Below are positions 1 to 11,404 of a DNA stretch of 64,000 bases, piece after piece (within the stretch, counting starts at the first letter, position 1; the number at the start of each line of letters is the position of its first letter). The position numbers were made by a program, and so were the translations under genes. Below the pieces are notes generated by a model. The model was given only the letters and a program-made list of their open reading frames with translations, made no database searches and was not told the origin of the DNA. This DNA is from Petrolisthes cinctipes. Its lineage: Eukaryota > Arthropoda > Malacostraca > Decapoda > Porcellanidae. The stretch is from assembly GCA_033782935.1 (NCBI GenBank), contig JAWQEG010001433.1, forward strand, positions 1-64,000. Reading direction: 5' to 3'.

Positions 1-37
<37 letters not shown>
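1..37. repeat. (AG)n microsatellite at window edge
   Basis: An uninterrupted AG dinucleotide run starts the window, so its true length is unknown. Confidence 0.97.
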
Positions 38-40
<3 letters not shown>

Positions 41-772
41 TACTGATGTACTGACGGAATTATTGTTACTTTATAGGATATTTCAAAACCATTCAGTAAC
101 GGGAAATAAATCTCTTTAAGATTTTCAAACGGCCACATTACATTACACCTCTGGGCCACAAGTTGTTCACCCCTACATGACAAATATCTTGTTTATACTA
201 TGACAGCATTCCTCTTCACTGAATTTATCCTTCTCAATAATCCCCTGATGTTTTTACAGTATTACAGCTTCTATTTCTACCAACACCTCTTTTGGAGGAT
301 AAGGAGGGATGACTGAACATTTCAAGAAATTATAAATACAGTACTGTACTACCATTACTATTAATGTTACATTACTAGGATGAAATAAACAGATATACAG
401 GCAACTTCTTACATTATGGTAATATTACAGTACCTGTACTTCAAATTGTACAGTAAGTTATTCTTGAACAGGAGGTAGGCCTAGTGACAATCCTCATTGT
501 CAACAAAGTACAGAAATGAATATAGTAATTACAAATTACCAGATTTATAGATATATCCCTATACATATTCAGAAAATATGATATTCTAGAAATGATTAGT
601 GTTGATATACTGTAATTAGTTAAAGTTCACTATTCAGGGGTTAAAAATTATGAATTAATAATCATATGCAACATTTACCATCAACTGGATAACTACTGTA
701 GTATCTTTAGTGACTACTAAACTACAAGATGGTTAAGGTGCATTCAAGAGCAAAGAAGTAATCCTCACCATC

Positions 773-869
773 TCAGAAAGAAGCAGGTTTACGCCACATC
801 CGAAGAAAGTAGTTAAAAGAGTGCTTTATGGGTACACTCTCATCATCAGTGCCCATCTCCTTCAGCAAG
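773..869 (-). CDS. methyltransferase coding exon 7 (stop)
   Basis: Residues 247-277 and a TGA stop at 773-775. It ends with FNYFLRMWRKPASF, the usual aromatic and basic tail of the family. The acceptor is CATTGGCAG. Confidence 0.9.
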
Positions 870-3800
870 CTGCCAATGGAAACAATACCAAATATTAACA
901 ATTTTACATTACAGTACTGTACTCTGTAAGGAGGAAATAATGTAGCTCTAATGTACAGTTTACTCGAAGTACAGTACACATAAATACTCCTACAGTTCAA
1001 ACTACGAATCAAGGCACTGTAAACTCTAATGTTGTACAATGCTCTTATGCAAATAAGTCTCATATATTTTTACCAGCTTACCTGCTAACATACAGTATTG
1101 TAGTTTACAGGCTGTATGGAATGAAGGTTATACAGATTTCCTTCATACAGTACTTATACAAAAGACATAATAGTTATACATACTGTTGTTTACAATTGTT
1201 GAGGAAAGCGTTCGCTGCTTCATTACCCTTGGCTTTGGCTAACTTGGCAAATGCAGACCAGGAGGAAATGTAGCCTATAACTGAGTCCAGGGTGCTATCA
1301 AGTTCAGTAATGAATCTTCCTTCACTTTTCCTGAAATATAGAGTTGTTCACCGTACAGTATTACAATAACTTGGATACTACACATTTTACCTTTCTTAAT
1401 TGTATATACTTTGTTTCTCTAAGAAACTCCCAACATTGGGAGATCATTGCAAGAATGTCTCCAGATCATCTTATTCCTATACCGTACTTATCTCCTGGCA
1501 TCTCAAATATTCTTGCTTTTCCATCTTCACTCTTATCAATAGTTAACTCTTTGTTTTACACTGATGTTATGGGAGAGATGTAGTGTGTGTAATGAATTCA
1601 TGTAAAAATGATATCTCTACCCAATGAAAAGTTAAGAGTTAAAGGAATAAGCTTTCAATTACATGCACGAATATCTTATAATTAAATGCACCCCAACTCT
1701 TCCTTACACACACCCTATCCAATCTCTCATAAGTTAGCATGGACAGATCCCTAACCTTATCCATCCTTACTAGAGATGTCCTACCCTGCAGTGGATTATA
1801 ATTTACAAACCTTATCAAAATATCATCTTCATAGAGCTTAGGAAGGGTTGAATATTCCTCCCAGAGAACATTGTGGCTAGCTGGCCAGTACGGTTTAATT
1901 GAGGAGCAGTTCTAAAGGGTTTAAGAAAAAAAATTAGACATTGCACAATTACTGCAGACTATTGCTAAGAAAGAGGATGCAAGAGTGAAAGGGAAAACCC
2001 ATAAATGAATTAATGCAAGAAGCATGTCAGCATCCTAATATATGAATTCAATCAGTACAATATATCCTATTCTTTCTCTTGGAAGCTTAGCCCTCAATGA
2101 CTTGAATTTTCTTCCACAACATCATCTGTTATACACTTCTCATTTATAGTCCTGTTGAGTACTTCATTTTTACAACTACACTATACCTTTCATAAAACAT
2201 AATCATCATCAATTTTGCAACTGTGACTAACACAAGATTAGACATTCATAAAGTCTCTTCCATTCTTCCCTATCCTTGGTTCTCCCTATTTAAAGCTGCT
2301 GGGGTCTGTGTGTTATTGTGTTTGAATCAAATAGTTTTCTAACTCATTGCCCTTCCTGATGTTAAGTACTTTCAGTCACCTTCTATGACACACAGGAGAT
2401 ACATTAGGTCTATTCTTGAAAATGCTCGGGCCTACAAGACTTGGTAACCCTTGATAAAAATTACCTTATATTTCTATACTTGATTTCATTCTAATATTAT
2501 TACTTCACTCCTGATCCTAATTACAGTACAAAGTTTTTGTTAGCCAATACAATGTAAAGAACTATAATAAGTTAAGTAATCTAAGGGAATCATGTTTATG
2601 AAAAATATTAAATGACTACACAGTACTGTACAGTACACATGTGTTATATCAATAGCCAACTGCATTCCGTAATTAGCAAAATGTTAATCATATCCAGATC
2701 ATTACTTACCTCCGTGAAGTTATCAGAGATGACCTTATCATTGTAATGAATAGAGGTCACTAAATAGCTGTAGCATGCAAGCACTCCACCTGGCTTAAGT
2801 ACTCGCTCTACCTGTTGACACACACAAAACACATCAATGAATATTTTGCCTGCATCAGCATTGAAAAAGCAAAGATGCATTGTAGAATAAGTCTATGAGC
2901 TTACCTTCTTGAAATAAATTAAAACAAATAAACTGAGCGTATTGTAGTAAGGGATCTCAAATTAGGTAAAACAGCAGTGCGTTAGTATAATCCCAAAAAT
3001 TTGTCATTTCAGCACAGACAATGCATGTAAATAGACACTTTTATTATCCAACTCTGTGAAGTACATATTTCATGTTGTTGCTGATACCTCTGCAAGAGAC
3101 CACACTGGAGATGCCATCTACCTGAGGGGGCTGCATTTGATCCCACAGCCAGTGCTGCATACCCAAGTTCAAGTTACCACAAGACCCACAAATGGGGCTT
3201 CATGTTCTGCAACACCAGTCCAGAAGGGACTAAATGGAGAGAAAACGGTAAATATCTACTCAATTGCAAGTTCGTATAACGATGTTTTTACCTTCTTTAC
3301 CCACTAATTTATACCATTCTAAGACACTTTTCTTCTATGGCATTTTCTTTGGAAATGCCCCATTTCCAAGATAGGGCATATTCAAATGGGGCATTTTGAA
3401 ATTAGCCTGACCTTACCTAACCTAGACCACAGCAGACTACCGGGACCTAACCTGGCCAAACTACCGGGACCTAACCTGGGAAACTACCGGGATATAACCG
3501 TGATAAAGTACCAGGACCTCACCAGGGCAAAATACCGGGACATAGCCGGATCTGGCAACACTGCTACAAAACGGCAATAGTCTAGATAAATACCGAGGAA
3601 ACTGCTACAGGCTTTGGGAAATAGCAGGTGCTGGCATCCACACAGGTTAAATAAAAAAAAAAAAAAGTCTGCGGTTGCAGACTTACAGTACTGTATTGTA
3701 AACATGGGCAGTAATTTAATCCATCTGTGCTCACTTTGGCAATTCTACTATGAACCAAAGGTGCTCAGACACTGTCACCCTAAGAACAGTCTTCACGAAG

Positions 3801-6026
3801 TTCATATTGCCAACGAAACTGCCCCAGAACAACTCCACACTCCTACGTTAGGAAGTGACGAGAACCAGAACCTACAATAATACACTTTGTTCTAGCCCTG
3901 TGGGGAAAACTGGAATTCATAGTGAATACAATCAAACCCAGTGGGCATTACTGAAGGTAGTTTTATACTGTGAATACATGAAGTTGCAAATTGTGACGAA
4001 ACCAGATGCGACCGACAACTGAAACCTTCATAACGGTATTGTACATTAAGTTAACTATATGATTACTGATTTTCATTAAATTTCGTTAGGAGGAACGCTT
4101 CAAAAAATTATCCCTTATTTTTAATATAGAACAACTTGGATCTCACCTCTGAATAAAATTGGGCGTAATCAAACCAGTGGACAGAAACACAACAAGTCAG
4201 CAGGTCCACTGAGTGATCGGCAAATGGAAGCCGTTCTCCTGACCCTTCCCTGAAACACAAATAATGTCATTGTGCAGTAAGACTGTAAGAGGAGGGGCTC
4301 GACAAAATATTTATAACATATTGAAGGGAATGGAGAAGGTTTAAAGAGGCAGTACAACAGCTCAGACAGTTTAGCATATGATGAGTTATAATCCGTGTCA
4401 TAATCCAGACCAACAGTAATAGACAAGTGAATAGAGTTACTATAAGTTACTATAAATACGCACTAAAATATATATTGATTAATTATGGTTGCATATTGTC
4501 CGATTGTAAAGTTAAACCATATAAAAAAAATATATTGGCTAGTATTGGTTGTTTATTGGGCTTTATTTTAGAACATTCATGATGCATACGACTCCATACA
4601 CAAAAAAGTGAAGAAACCGGTATTTATTGAAAGAATTACCTACCAAAAAACCATCATCTTCATACAAACAATTAATCAGCCTGATCCATCGTACACAGCA
4701 ACAATATTAGATAAAGTTACCGACTTACTTGAAGGTAACATTAGTGAGGTGTTGGGTGGCAGTGCGAGCGATGGCCAGTTGCTGTGGGCTAACATCTACC
4801 CCAACCACCTCCCTGAAGTAGTCGCTGTAGAGGCTCGTGTTCTGCCCTGAGCCACATCCTATGTCGCCACAAATGCCAAGGTCGTCCCCCTGCCACGTGC
4901 CAGTAAATAAGTAAAATAATATAACACATCATTTTATAGGGGATGCCAATTAAGGTCGTCCACATACCACGTGCCTGTAAATATTATAACACATAATTTT
5001 ATAGGATTATTACCAAGATACACTTCTCATTAAAAACGACATTAATATAATGCACTATTTCTCGCCCACCAAGGACCGTAGAAAAGCGCAAGCTATGTTA
5101 GTTGTTAAATGTAGTTCAATGTATTACCCTTCCAAGAACTCACAGATATGTGCCATTTCGTTATGCTAAAGAAACACGGTAAATAATAAAGATTATCATA
5201 AAAGGACTTTTATAACACTGAATTAAGCTGAGGCTGCATGTTCATGAAAACACAGCAATTAATGGATGCAGACTGTGAGTTTATTATTACAAGTGGGTGC
5301 AAACTATTTAAGCTGTGAAGTAATAGGTTGTTGTACTGACAGGGTAAAAGTGACTCACACGTTTATGTAAAATAGAAGCAGACAGGATATTTTAATTCAA
5401 TGGATAAACTTGGGTTTATTTTTACTGTGTACAACAAATCTCTCTTCTCATCCTCTTCAGGATATGATAGAAGATGGATTGTTGTGTTATAATTAAGGGA
5501 AACTTAATCAAACAGGTCGTCCCACCTAGCGTCAGAGGTCATCGGGAGAGGCTTAGGTCGAGTGTGTACTTCAGAGGAAGCTCGATTGGAACTGCATGGG
5601 TTATCTTTGTCCATGCAATCACAACAAGCCTTCAATGGGTATCTCTGGTTGAAAATTGTAATATAAAACTGACAGTGATATATATATGCCAATATTAATA
5701 TAAAATCATAAATGAACACGAGGTAGAGGCCAAACACAAACCATACTCCTGTCTCTAATGAAGTACGTACAGTAGGAACAACACAGACAGAGACACAGTT
5801 AAATTTTTTTTTTAGATGCAGCAAACAAGTAGATTAGGGATGTTATCGTATTAGTATCGTCCACATAACCATACAATTCCCACAACCAACAATTAAGCCC
5901 TACCCTGGACTTCTTGACGTGATCCACAACTGCCTTGCAGAGTGTGAGTGGCGGGACGGGGCGGTACTGTATGTACTTGTTGGTCAGGTTGGAGTCAGCG
6001 AACACCAGATCCACCTGCCGTGACAT
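773..6026 (-). CDS. class I SAM-dependent methyltransferase, seven coding exons
   Basis: I assembled this gene by eye on the minus strand. The coding exons are 6026-5904, 4889-4729, 4249-4147, 2811-2710, 1911-1811, 1330-1184 and 869-773. They sum to 834 nt, which is 277 aa plus a stop, and every junction is GT-AG and phase-consistent. Residues 50-56 (DIGCGSG) form methyltransferase motif I, which binds S-adenosylmethionine. Asp73 in VVGVDVS fits the acidic ribose-binding residue after motif I. LPFADHSVDLLT near 102-113 and VERVLKPGGVLA at 130-141 are the usual later core motifs. The C-terminal part (YISSWSAF, FNYFLRMWRK) resembles a widespread group of animal and Dictyostelium proteins annotated only as putative methyltransferases, so the substrate is unknown and a soluble protein is expected. 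An acceptor at 6055 lies 28 nt before the ATG, which implies an upstream non-coding exon. A plausible one ends at 7801 with donor GAAG-GTAAGG. Confidence 0.93.
1184..1330 (-). CDS. methyltransferase coding exon 6
   Basis: Residues 198-245, with DSVIGYISSWSAF in the middle. The acceptor is TATATTTCAG and the donor CA-GTATGT. This donor was chosen over a nearer GTAAAC because only it keeps phase with the last exon. Confidence 0.85.
1811..1911 (-). CDS. methyltransferase coding exon 5
   Basis: Residues 164-196 plus two bases of codon 197. It encodes a KPYWP segment typical of this methyltransferase group, then a charged stretch ending YEDDILI. The acceptor follows a long T tract and reads CCCTTTAG. 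The donor AG-GTTTGT is weak but fits the phase of the next exon. Confidence 0.85.
2710..2811 (-). CDS. methyltransferase coding exon 4
   Basis: Residues 130-163, starting VERVLKPGGVLACYSY. The acceptor is TGTCAACAG and the donor GAG-GTAAGT. It is exactly 34 codons long. Confidence 0.93.
3265..3590 (+). repeat. dispersed repeat R1, copy 1
   Basis: About 300 bp is shared with 34690-35015. It begins in a TACC-TTC-TTACCCACT stretch and contains an inverted AATGCCCCATTT / AAATGGGGCATT hairpin. It then has several tandem copies of a CTACCGGGACCTAACCTGG motif and ends in GGATCTGGCAACACTGC. It sits in a methyltransferase intron. The class is unknown and it has no coding content. Confidence 0.8.
4147..4249 (-). 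CDS. methyltransferase coding exon 3
   Basis: Residues 96-129, including ERLPFADHSVDLLT and VHWFDYAQFYSE. The acceptor TTTGTGTTTCAG is strong, the donor is GAG-GTGAGA, and it ends in phase 0. Confidence 0.93.
4729..4889 (-). CDS. methyltransferase coding exon 2 (SAM-binding motif I)
   Basis: Residues 42-94 plus two bases of codon 95. It carries DIGCGSGQN and VVGVDVS. The acceptor is ACGTGGCAG and the donor is AA-GTAAGT. Confidence 0.93.
5504..5644 (-). CDS. candidate alternative terminal exon in methyltransferase intron 1
   Basis: The sequence has a good acceptor (ATTTTCAACCAG) followed by 46 codons without a stop and then TAA. The start is phase 0, matching the phase 0 end of coding exon 1. 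The encoded peptide is cysteine- and charge-rich (ACCDCMDKDNP) and ends ARWDDLFD, with codon content unlike the surrounding AT-rich intron. It could be an alternative last exon giving an 87-aa product without the catalytic core, the end of another gene, or chance. There is no homology I recognise. Confidence 0.28.
   Translation of the reverse strand, partial: RYPLKACCDCMDKDNPCSSNRASSEVHTRPKPLPMTSDARWDDLFD
5904..6026 (-). CDS. methyltransferase coding exon 1 (ATG)
   Basis: Residues 1-41, starting MSRQVDLVFAD and ending VDHVKKSR. The donor reads AGG-GTAGGG, phase 0. The exon extends 5' to an acceptor (TTTGCAG) at 6055, giving a 28-nt leader before the ATG. Confidence 0.9.
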
Positions 6027-6430
6027 TCTTGCTTATTATATCCTTTATACAAACCTGCAAACGTTAGAAAGCATTAATGGGTATGTACTGTGAAAATTAA
6101 ATGTTTATTTAGTGGATACAGATTTCGAATGTCTCAAGAAGATTTTCATTAACAAAAGGTGGAGAAAGTGATGGAGACACGTATAGTTACCATATTATAT
6201 GCATTCCATTCTCACATCATTAATTATAGGAGGAATTCAGTTTCGGTTGTATACCTAAAGTGTAAACACAGCTATATCTATAATGATTGAATAAATTAAA
6301 GTTCTATTTCCATTGCATTTGCAATAAACAAATAAAATATAAGAATACGTCAACCATAAGCGCAAGGTGAAAACACTATTTTAATTAACACCTCAATAAT
6401 GAATCCGGTGCCCAGTTAAAATTAGTCTAA

Positions 6431-6804
6431 GGCCCGGGACACACGGGGGCTTTGTGGTGGCAACCTTAGGACTACACACAGTGGCTTCCCATTGGTTTCC
6501 AATGTTTTAAGGTCATTTTAAGGTCAACCAATACACCTGAGCGAGTGGGTCAGTGTCTGTAGCGAGGAGACGCTGATCCCCGTCAAGCGAGGCAGCGATT
6601 TGTGTTTTGGACCCACATGTATGGTCACTCGGTGGCCAGCAAATTTTCTCGCCTCTATTGGCCGCCACTGGGCCTGTCGCTAGCCCTACACATGGGTGAC
6701 TCTGCCACATAGCCTCAAATCGCCGTTGTTAGCCACGCAAGGACAAGTAATGGAGTCTGGACAACTCGAGTCCTTCTTGCGTGGTGCCCTTATGTCCCGG
6801 GCCT
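6431..6804. mobile_element. non-autonomous DNA element with GGCCCGGGACA ends
   Basis: The two ends carry inverted GGCCCGGGACA, and the interior is much more GC-rich than the flanks. No ORF of note is present. It looks like a MITE, but the superfamily is uncertain because no clear target duplication is visible. Confidence 0.55.
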
Positions 6805-7374
6805 AAATATTACTGTTATTTTGTTTACCAATATTTAATATATTATGTCTGTCAGGCATGATTCAAAATCAATTCAATGTAAGTATGAAATCTTTAGCAG
6901 TAACTATGTACATTTCATGTCTCAAATGATATATTCTTCACCAAATATTATTCGTGCACAATATTGGTTCACATGATATTGTACTTTTCAAAAATGTTTT
7001 AGTTTCCTGTTCATGCCCACCGTTTTCTTCCTCAAAATAATACAAACAGAAAACGTTATGGCCATTATAAGTCACTGTGATGAAGCAAAACACGCTCGAA
7101 GTATTCTCAGCATCAGCAGTTTCCTGATGAATTCACTTAACTGACCCGACTCAAGTACCTTCCTGGTCTTGAGTAATAACAATATTAGGAAATGTACAGT
7201 ACCCAAGTTGTTGGCCGGAATCAGTTGTCGAGTAAGTAAAGCTCAATTTAAAAACATTAAAAGGTGATGAAAGAATTACGACGGTTCTACCCGAGAAAGA
7301 CCTATTTAGCACCACACAAAACCACAAAGGAGACAAGCGACCTATACAGAAAGAGTAAAGCTTAAGGAAATAAA

Positions 7375-7525
7375 TGGCTAAGTGTAATAATCCCATAATC
7401 CAAATCCAAATCACCCAAGTAAGTCAGACCCAGAAATTGATCCATTGAAATTCTAGTCGTACCCACGAGGAATCGAACCCCGGACCAGAGAAATTAATGA
7501 CGGTGATACTACCGGGTAAGCCAAA
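7375..7525 (-). mobile_element. tRNA-derived SINE
   Basis: On the minus strand a tRNA-like head contains a B-box match (GGTTCGATTCC) within GGTCCGGGGTTCGATTCCTC. A non-tRNA body with GGATTTGGATTATGG follows. The A box is degenerate, so this is read as a SINE rather than a working tRNA gene. Confidence 0.6.
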
Positions 7526-8024
7526 GAAGTATTCCACTGACGTAGCTTTCAAATTCCGCCTTTAACTCTCAGGTCAGGCCATTACATAAGTAATACTGAA
7601 CTTTCAGTTAGGATGATTCGTCCAATTACTGCATTTGTTTTAACTTACTTCTTTTGCCAAATTACTCTATCCTCCTATAATTTATGAGGGTAACCCACTG
7701 AAAAGCCATATATATGACTGACTCCCAACATATGTCTAGCAATTCATGTATTTAGTTCCAAGATCGAGGAAAAAAACAAAAAAATACCAGCATACCTTAC
7801 CTTCACTATACACAGCTTCAGTTCAAAATTAGTCTGCCAACCTCTTACCACAGACCAATGTGATTGACTGTATGCTCACTGAGTCACTGTACACAGCTGC
7901 CAGCCTGCCAACCAACACCAGTTGGACGTTGGTCCTGCTGATGTGGCATGATGATAGATAGTACGGTGCCCAAATCCTCATACCGCATTAATTGTCACAT
8001 TTTATTACAATGTAGGTTAATATG

Positions 8025-8142
8025 GAGCAAATGATTCCTCCAAATAATTCCTAGCAAAAGGCCACCATTATAGTTGTCCATCTGGTCCTGTTTCCGGGCA
8101 TAGTTGGGAGGAATGAAAGTGCTTAATGTACCAAATGTAAAT
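8025..8142. mobile_element. diverged TTAA foldback element, family F1
   Basis: It contains a variant TTCCTCCAAATAATTCC arm, then TCTGGTCCTGTTTCC and a GGAGGAAT arm. This is the only F1-like copy I found in the first 22 kb. Confidence 0.6.
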
Positions 8143-8378
8143 CAATTATCGTATATATACGACAATTTTACTCTCGGTACGATAGTGTTTCTCATTTTCG
8201 TACGCGTTGTACGATAATTTTACGGATGTAACAGAAATTTTGAGAAAAAGTATTTTTATACAATTTTAACGAGATGCAACAGGGATTGAACGCCTAAGTT
8301 CATCTCATAGAACCTGATGTTATTATTGTGGTCTCATACATCAGCCTAAGAAATAAACAAAAAAGGGACAAGGGAGTA

Positions 8379-9274
8379 CTATGGTGCACAAAAGTCGTGT
8401 CCATTATCCAGCCACAGTGAGAATTCAAGTAAACTGAGTTTGAAGTTTCGGAACAGCTGAGGAAATGCTATGATCAGCTAACAGATATCTCCTTTTGATG
8501 TGTTGGGAGGGTGGAGGGGGAGAATTAGAGGAGGGGGAGGGGAACTGGAGGAGGTGGGGGCTGGATGAGACAGACTGGAGCTTTAAAATTACCACGTTTC
8601 TGATAATGTTAGAGATGGTTAATTTAACTGATAAGAGATAAGTTTATATGAAGTGATACCAAAAGATAAAACGAGATAAAATATGAATAACAAAACTCCT
8701 ATAAAACAAATATTACTTCACATGGCTGTATCAGCTCATGCTGATATATAAGACTGAGTGAGTCAGGCTTTGGTCTACAACTCACACAAGGGATTCGGGA
8801 ACTTGAGGTGGCCGTAGCAGCATTATTAATGGTCTTGAATTGACGTCACCCCATTTTAAAGCTGGAAGACCCACAGTAAAGTGGAGACCAAGGAGTTACA
8901 CAACTCATTAGGTCTGCAATGTTTAAACATCCCACTACGTACAATACTCACACTTTATATATTTGGAAGTGTGTTAAATAACCGTAAATGTTATGTGCTG
9001 AACATCATAAAAATTACACTTACACTAATGGTAGAAAATATAATTATATAAATACTACGTAAAAAAAATCCACAACGGGGCATAGAGATTATTGTATACC
9101 ACACAATTCAATGCATTATTTTTTGCTTAAGTCACCAGTTGATGTCCACGCATCATAATAGGCGACATCTGTTGCCAGACCAGAGCATTTTCCCAAGTGT
9201 TTCGAATTATTAGAATCTGGCTATTCGAAATCTTACTGTGGCTGGGCAATGGACACGACTTTTGTGCACCATAG
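8379..9274. mobile_element. mariner-type MITE M1, 896 bp, TA flanks
   Basis: Inverted terminal repeats of about 45 bp begin CTATGGTGCACAAAAGTC on the left and are mirrored on the right. TA lies on both sides (8377-8378 and 9275-9276). The interior has no intact transposase ORF. Confidence 0.85.
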
Positions 9275-9281
9275 TACAGTA

Positions 9282-9516
9282 CAGTCGTGGTCAAAAATAA
9301 TCATCCATATAGGGGTAACTCACGTAAGATTTTGACAGCTTCCCTCTGTTCCGAAGCTGATAAATTTTCCAATAAATAGGTTAAGTACCATCGTTTAATT
9401 TACTACAAGCAGCTACACACTACTTAAAACAATAACATTATATGTGAACATGAAAACATTAAACAGCAAATTGTTAAAGTTACCCATATGTGGATGATTA
9501 TTATTGACCACGACTG
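9282..9516. mobile_element. mariner-type MITE M2, 235 bp, TA flanks
   Basis: The ends are inverted and begin CAGTCGTGGTCAA on the left, mirrored on the right, with TA on both sides. It starts seven bases after MITE M1 ends. Confidence 0.88.
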
Positions 9517-10027
9517 TACATTGCCCCACACACACACACACTTTCAAGGAAACAACCCCTCTTGTTTGATATACATAATTGTATATATCATTTTTTCACA
9601 CCTCTTGAGTTACCTGTAGTATGAATTGTTTGGTAGGGGGTTAGAAAGAAGTAGTTAGCTGTGGTAAGCACAATTAACCTCCTTCCTGAACACACCTGGT
9701 TGTGAGAACCTCTAAGTAACAATGATTTGTCCTTTTTGTGTACAGTATTGTATGCTTTGTTTTATATTTTTGTCCTTACTTTTGCTTATTGTATAATTAT
9801 ATGTTATGTTTTATAATCTTATACAGTACCTATAATAGCTATGATGTACATTTTTCTACTTTTTATTGTATAGGGGTAGGCCGGCAGGAACCAAACCTCC
9901 GTTGTTGTAATTTTCAATAATAAATATCAACTAACTATAGTTTAGATCCATTCCAGTTGATATGGTGATCATTAACAGCCTTATGTTGAGATAACCCACT
10001 ACTGTGCTGACCTATCATCCTAATTAA

Positions 10028-10641
10028 GCGCCTATCACACAGAGCGTTTCACCGGACTGCTTCACCCAACTTGGCGTTTCCTTGGATCTACTTGACTAAT
10101 AACCTGAGGGGCATTTCGTCCAACCAACCACGCTCCCTAGGTTTAATATAATGTTACAAAGAGTTGCCCATTTCATCCAACCTACTCCGGAGTCAAAGTA
10201 TGTCTATACTATTTCCCTTTATTTAAAATATTGATAGCACTTGATAAACATTGAAATGTAGACCATCATGCACGATTTATTACAAGAAAAATGTGTACAT
10301 GATTATAAATATTTATGTGATACATTCATTTCAGTCATGTGACGCTAATATGATATTTGTTGCAGCTGTTATCGTCTGGTAATCTCTTCATCTGTTCTCC
10401 TCGCCAAAACATACACCCCAAGAGCTACAATATTTGCAGCAAATCTCCGAGCCTCCCGCCGCCTTCGCTCCATCTTTGTTATTATTGTTATTGTTCTATG
10501 AACCACGAATCGCGCGTTGCCGCAGATAGTGAACGCGTCTGCTAGAGGCGTTTTCAAGTCCCACGAACTATATTGTAGTTGGACCAAATTACCATTTGGT
10601 TGGGTAAAGCTGTCCGATGAAACGCCCCGTGTGATACACGC
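10028..10641. mobile_element. TTAA-flanked inverted-repeat element, 614 bp
   Basis: Imperfect terminal inverted repeats of about 50 bp (left GCGCCTATCACACAGAGCG, right mirrored with a few changes) are bounded by TTAA at 10024-10027 and 10642-10645. TTAA duplications are typical of piggyBac-like elements, but the terminal bases are not the classical piggyBac ones. There is no transposase ORF. Confidence 0.75.
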
Positions 10642-10677
10642 TTAATTACGCTATATTTATGCTGTGATACTCTATAG

Positions 10678-11112
10678 TTATAGTTTACCAATTTTACCAG
10701 ATTGTCCTATGAAAAAATGGTCACAATCCCGACATGGAATTTTATATATTACACCTGAAAATTTTTCTGGACTATTTTTGATACGAGCTTTTTGAACAGT
10801 ATTATCATATTTAAAAACTACCTGTACATTAAGTTTCTTAAGTACATGAATACAGTCGAGAAAATGGAAAGGAAGAACAAGTGGTTTGCTGGATGGCTGC
10901 TGACATAAGTGCTTTTCATTTCTTGTGCAGTACAAACGTTTCTTTGCTGTATCATGACACTGGTTAAGAATATTTACTGGATATTTAAATTTTCTTCCAA
11001 TTTCTAGAATTGTTTTAAGTTCTGCATCTAAAAATTCAGGGTCCGAAATCCTTGATGTAAACACTGATTTCTTTACATTAATGTGGTGATTAGAGTAATA
11101 ATGCACAGACAT
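10678..11112 (-). pseudogene. Penelope-like element fragment (linker plus start of GIY-YIG domain)
   Basis: The frame encodes a lysine-rich linker, a block containing VLPFHFLDCIHVLKKLNVQV, and then VIYKIPCRDCDHFFIGQSG. The last block is the start of a GIY-YIG endonuclease with its Cys-x-x-Cys pair, the arrangement downstream of the reverse transcriptase in Penelope-like elements. Translation stops right after it, so most of the endonuclease is missing, and I see no reverse transcriptase upstream. It is a dead fragment about 40 bp from the TTAA-flanked element to its left. Confidence 0.75.
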
Positions 11113-11267
11113 AATAAAAACAAGTCCAAAATATTGTAGTACTGTAGGCTCCTATAAGTTATAAATAATGCCAGATATGTCCTTTGAGAAGACTGTTGTT
11201 AACATTATGTACTGAGAAATCAATGAAAGCTCTTCTATTACAGTAGGATACTCTTGTCACGTTACAG

Positions 11268-11404
11268 AGTCAACAGTGTCACGTCAAAGCAAACAGAGGG
11301 TAAAAAATATGATACAAAGCCTTATAATAGACAAGGAAACACAGCTACAACACCTGCTGGATAGGACAATAATTGAGGCAGAAGGCCATAGAGCAGCAGT
11401 GTGA
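11268..11404 (+). CDS. possible plus-strand terminal exon, unknown
   Basis: An acceptor-like CTCTTGTCACGTTACAG is followed by an open frame of about 45 codons and a TGA. The peptide is helix-prone and charged (IIDKETQLQHLLDRTIIEAEG). No partner exon or homology was found, so this is only a candidate. Confidence 0.2.

Noticed and set aside
1811..1880. A shorter exon 5 of the methyltransferase starting at 1876 or 1880
   Set aside because: The phase did not fit. The acceptor at 1912-1913 with its long T tract gives a phase-consistent 101-nt exon and a continuous family match.
6513..6710. Minus-strand 65-codon frame in GC-rich DNA
   Set aside because: It lies wholly inside the GGCCCGGGACA inverted-repeat element and has no recognisable domain.
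7375..7525. A functional tRNA gene
   Set aside because: The B box is good, but the A box and acceptor stem do not pair convincingly, and a SINE-like body follows.
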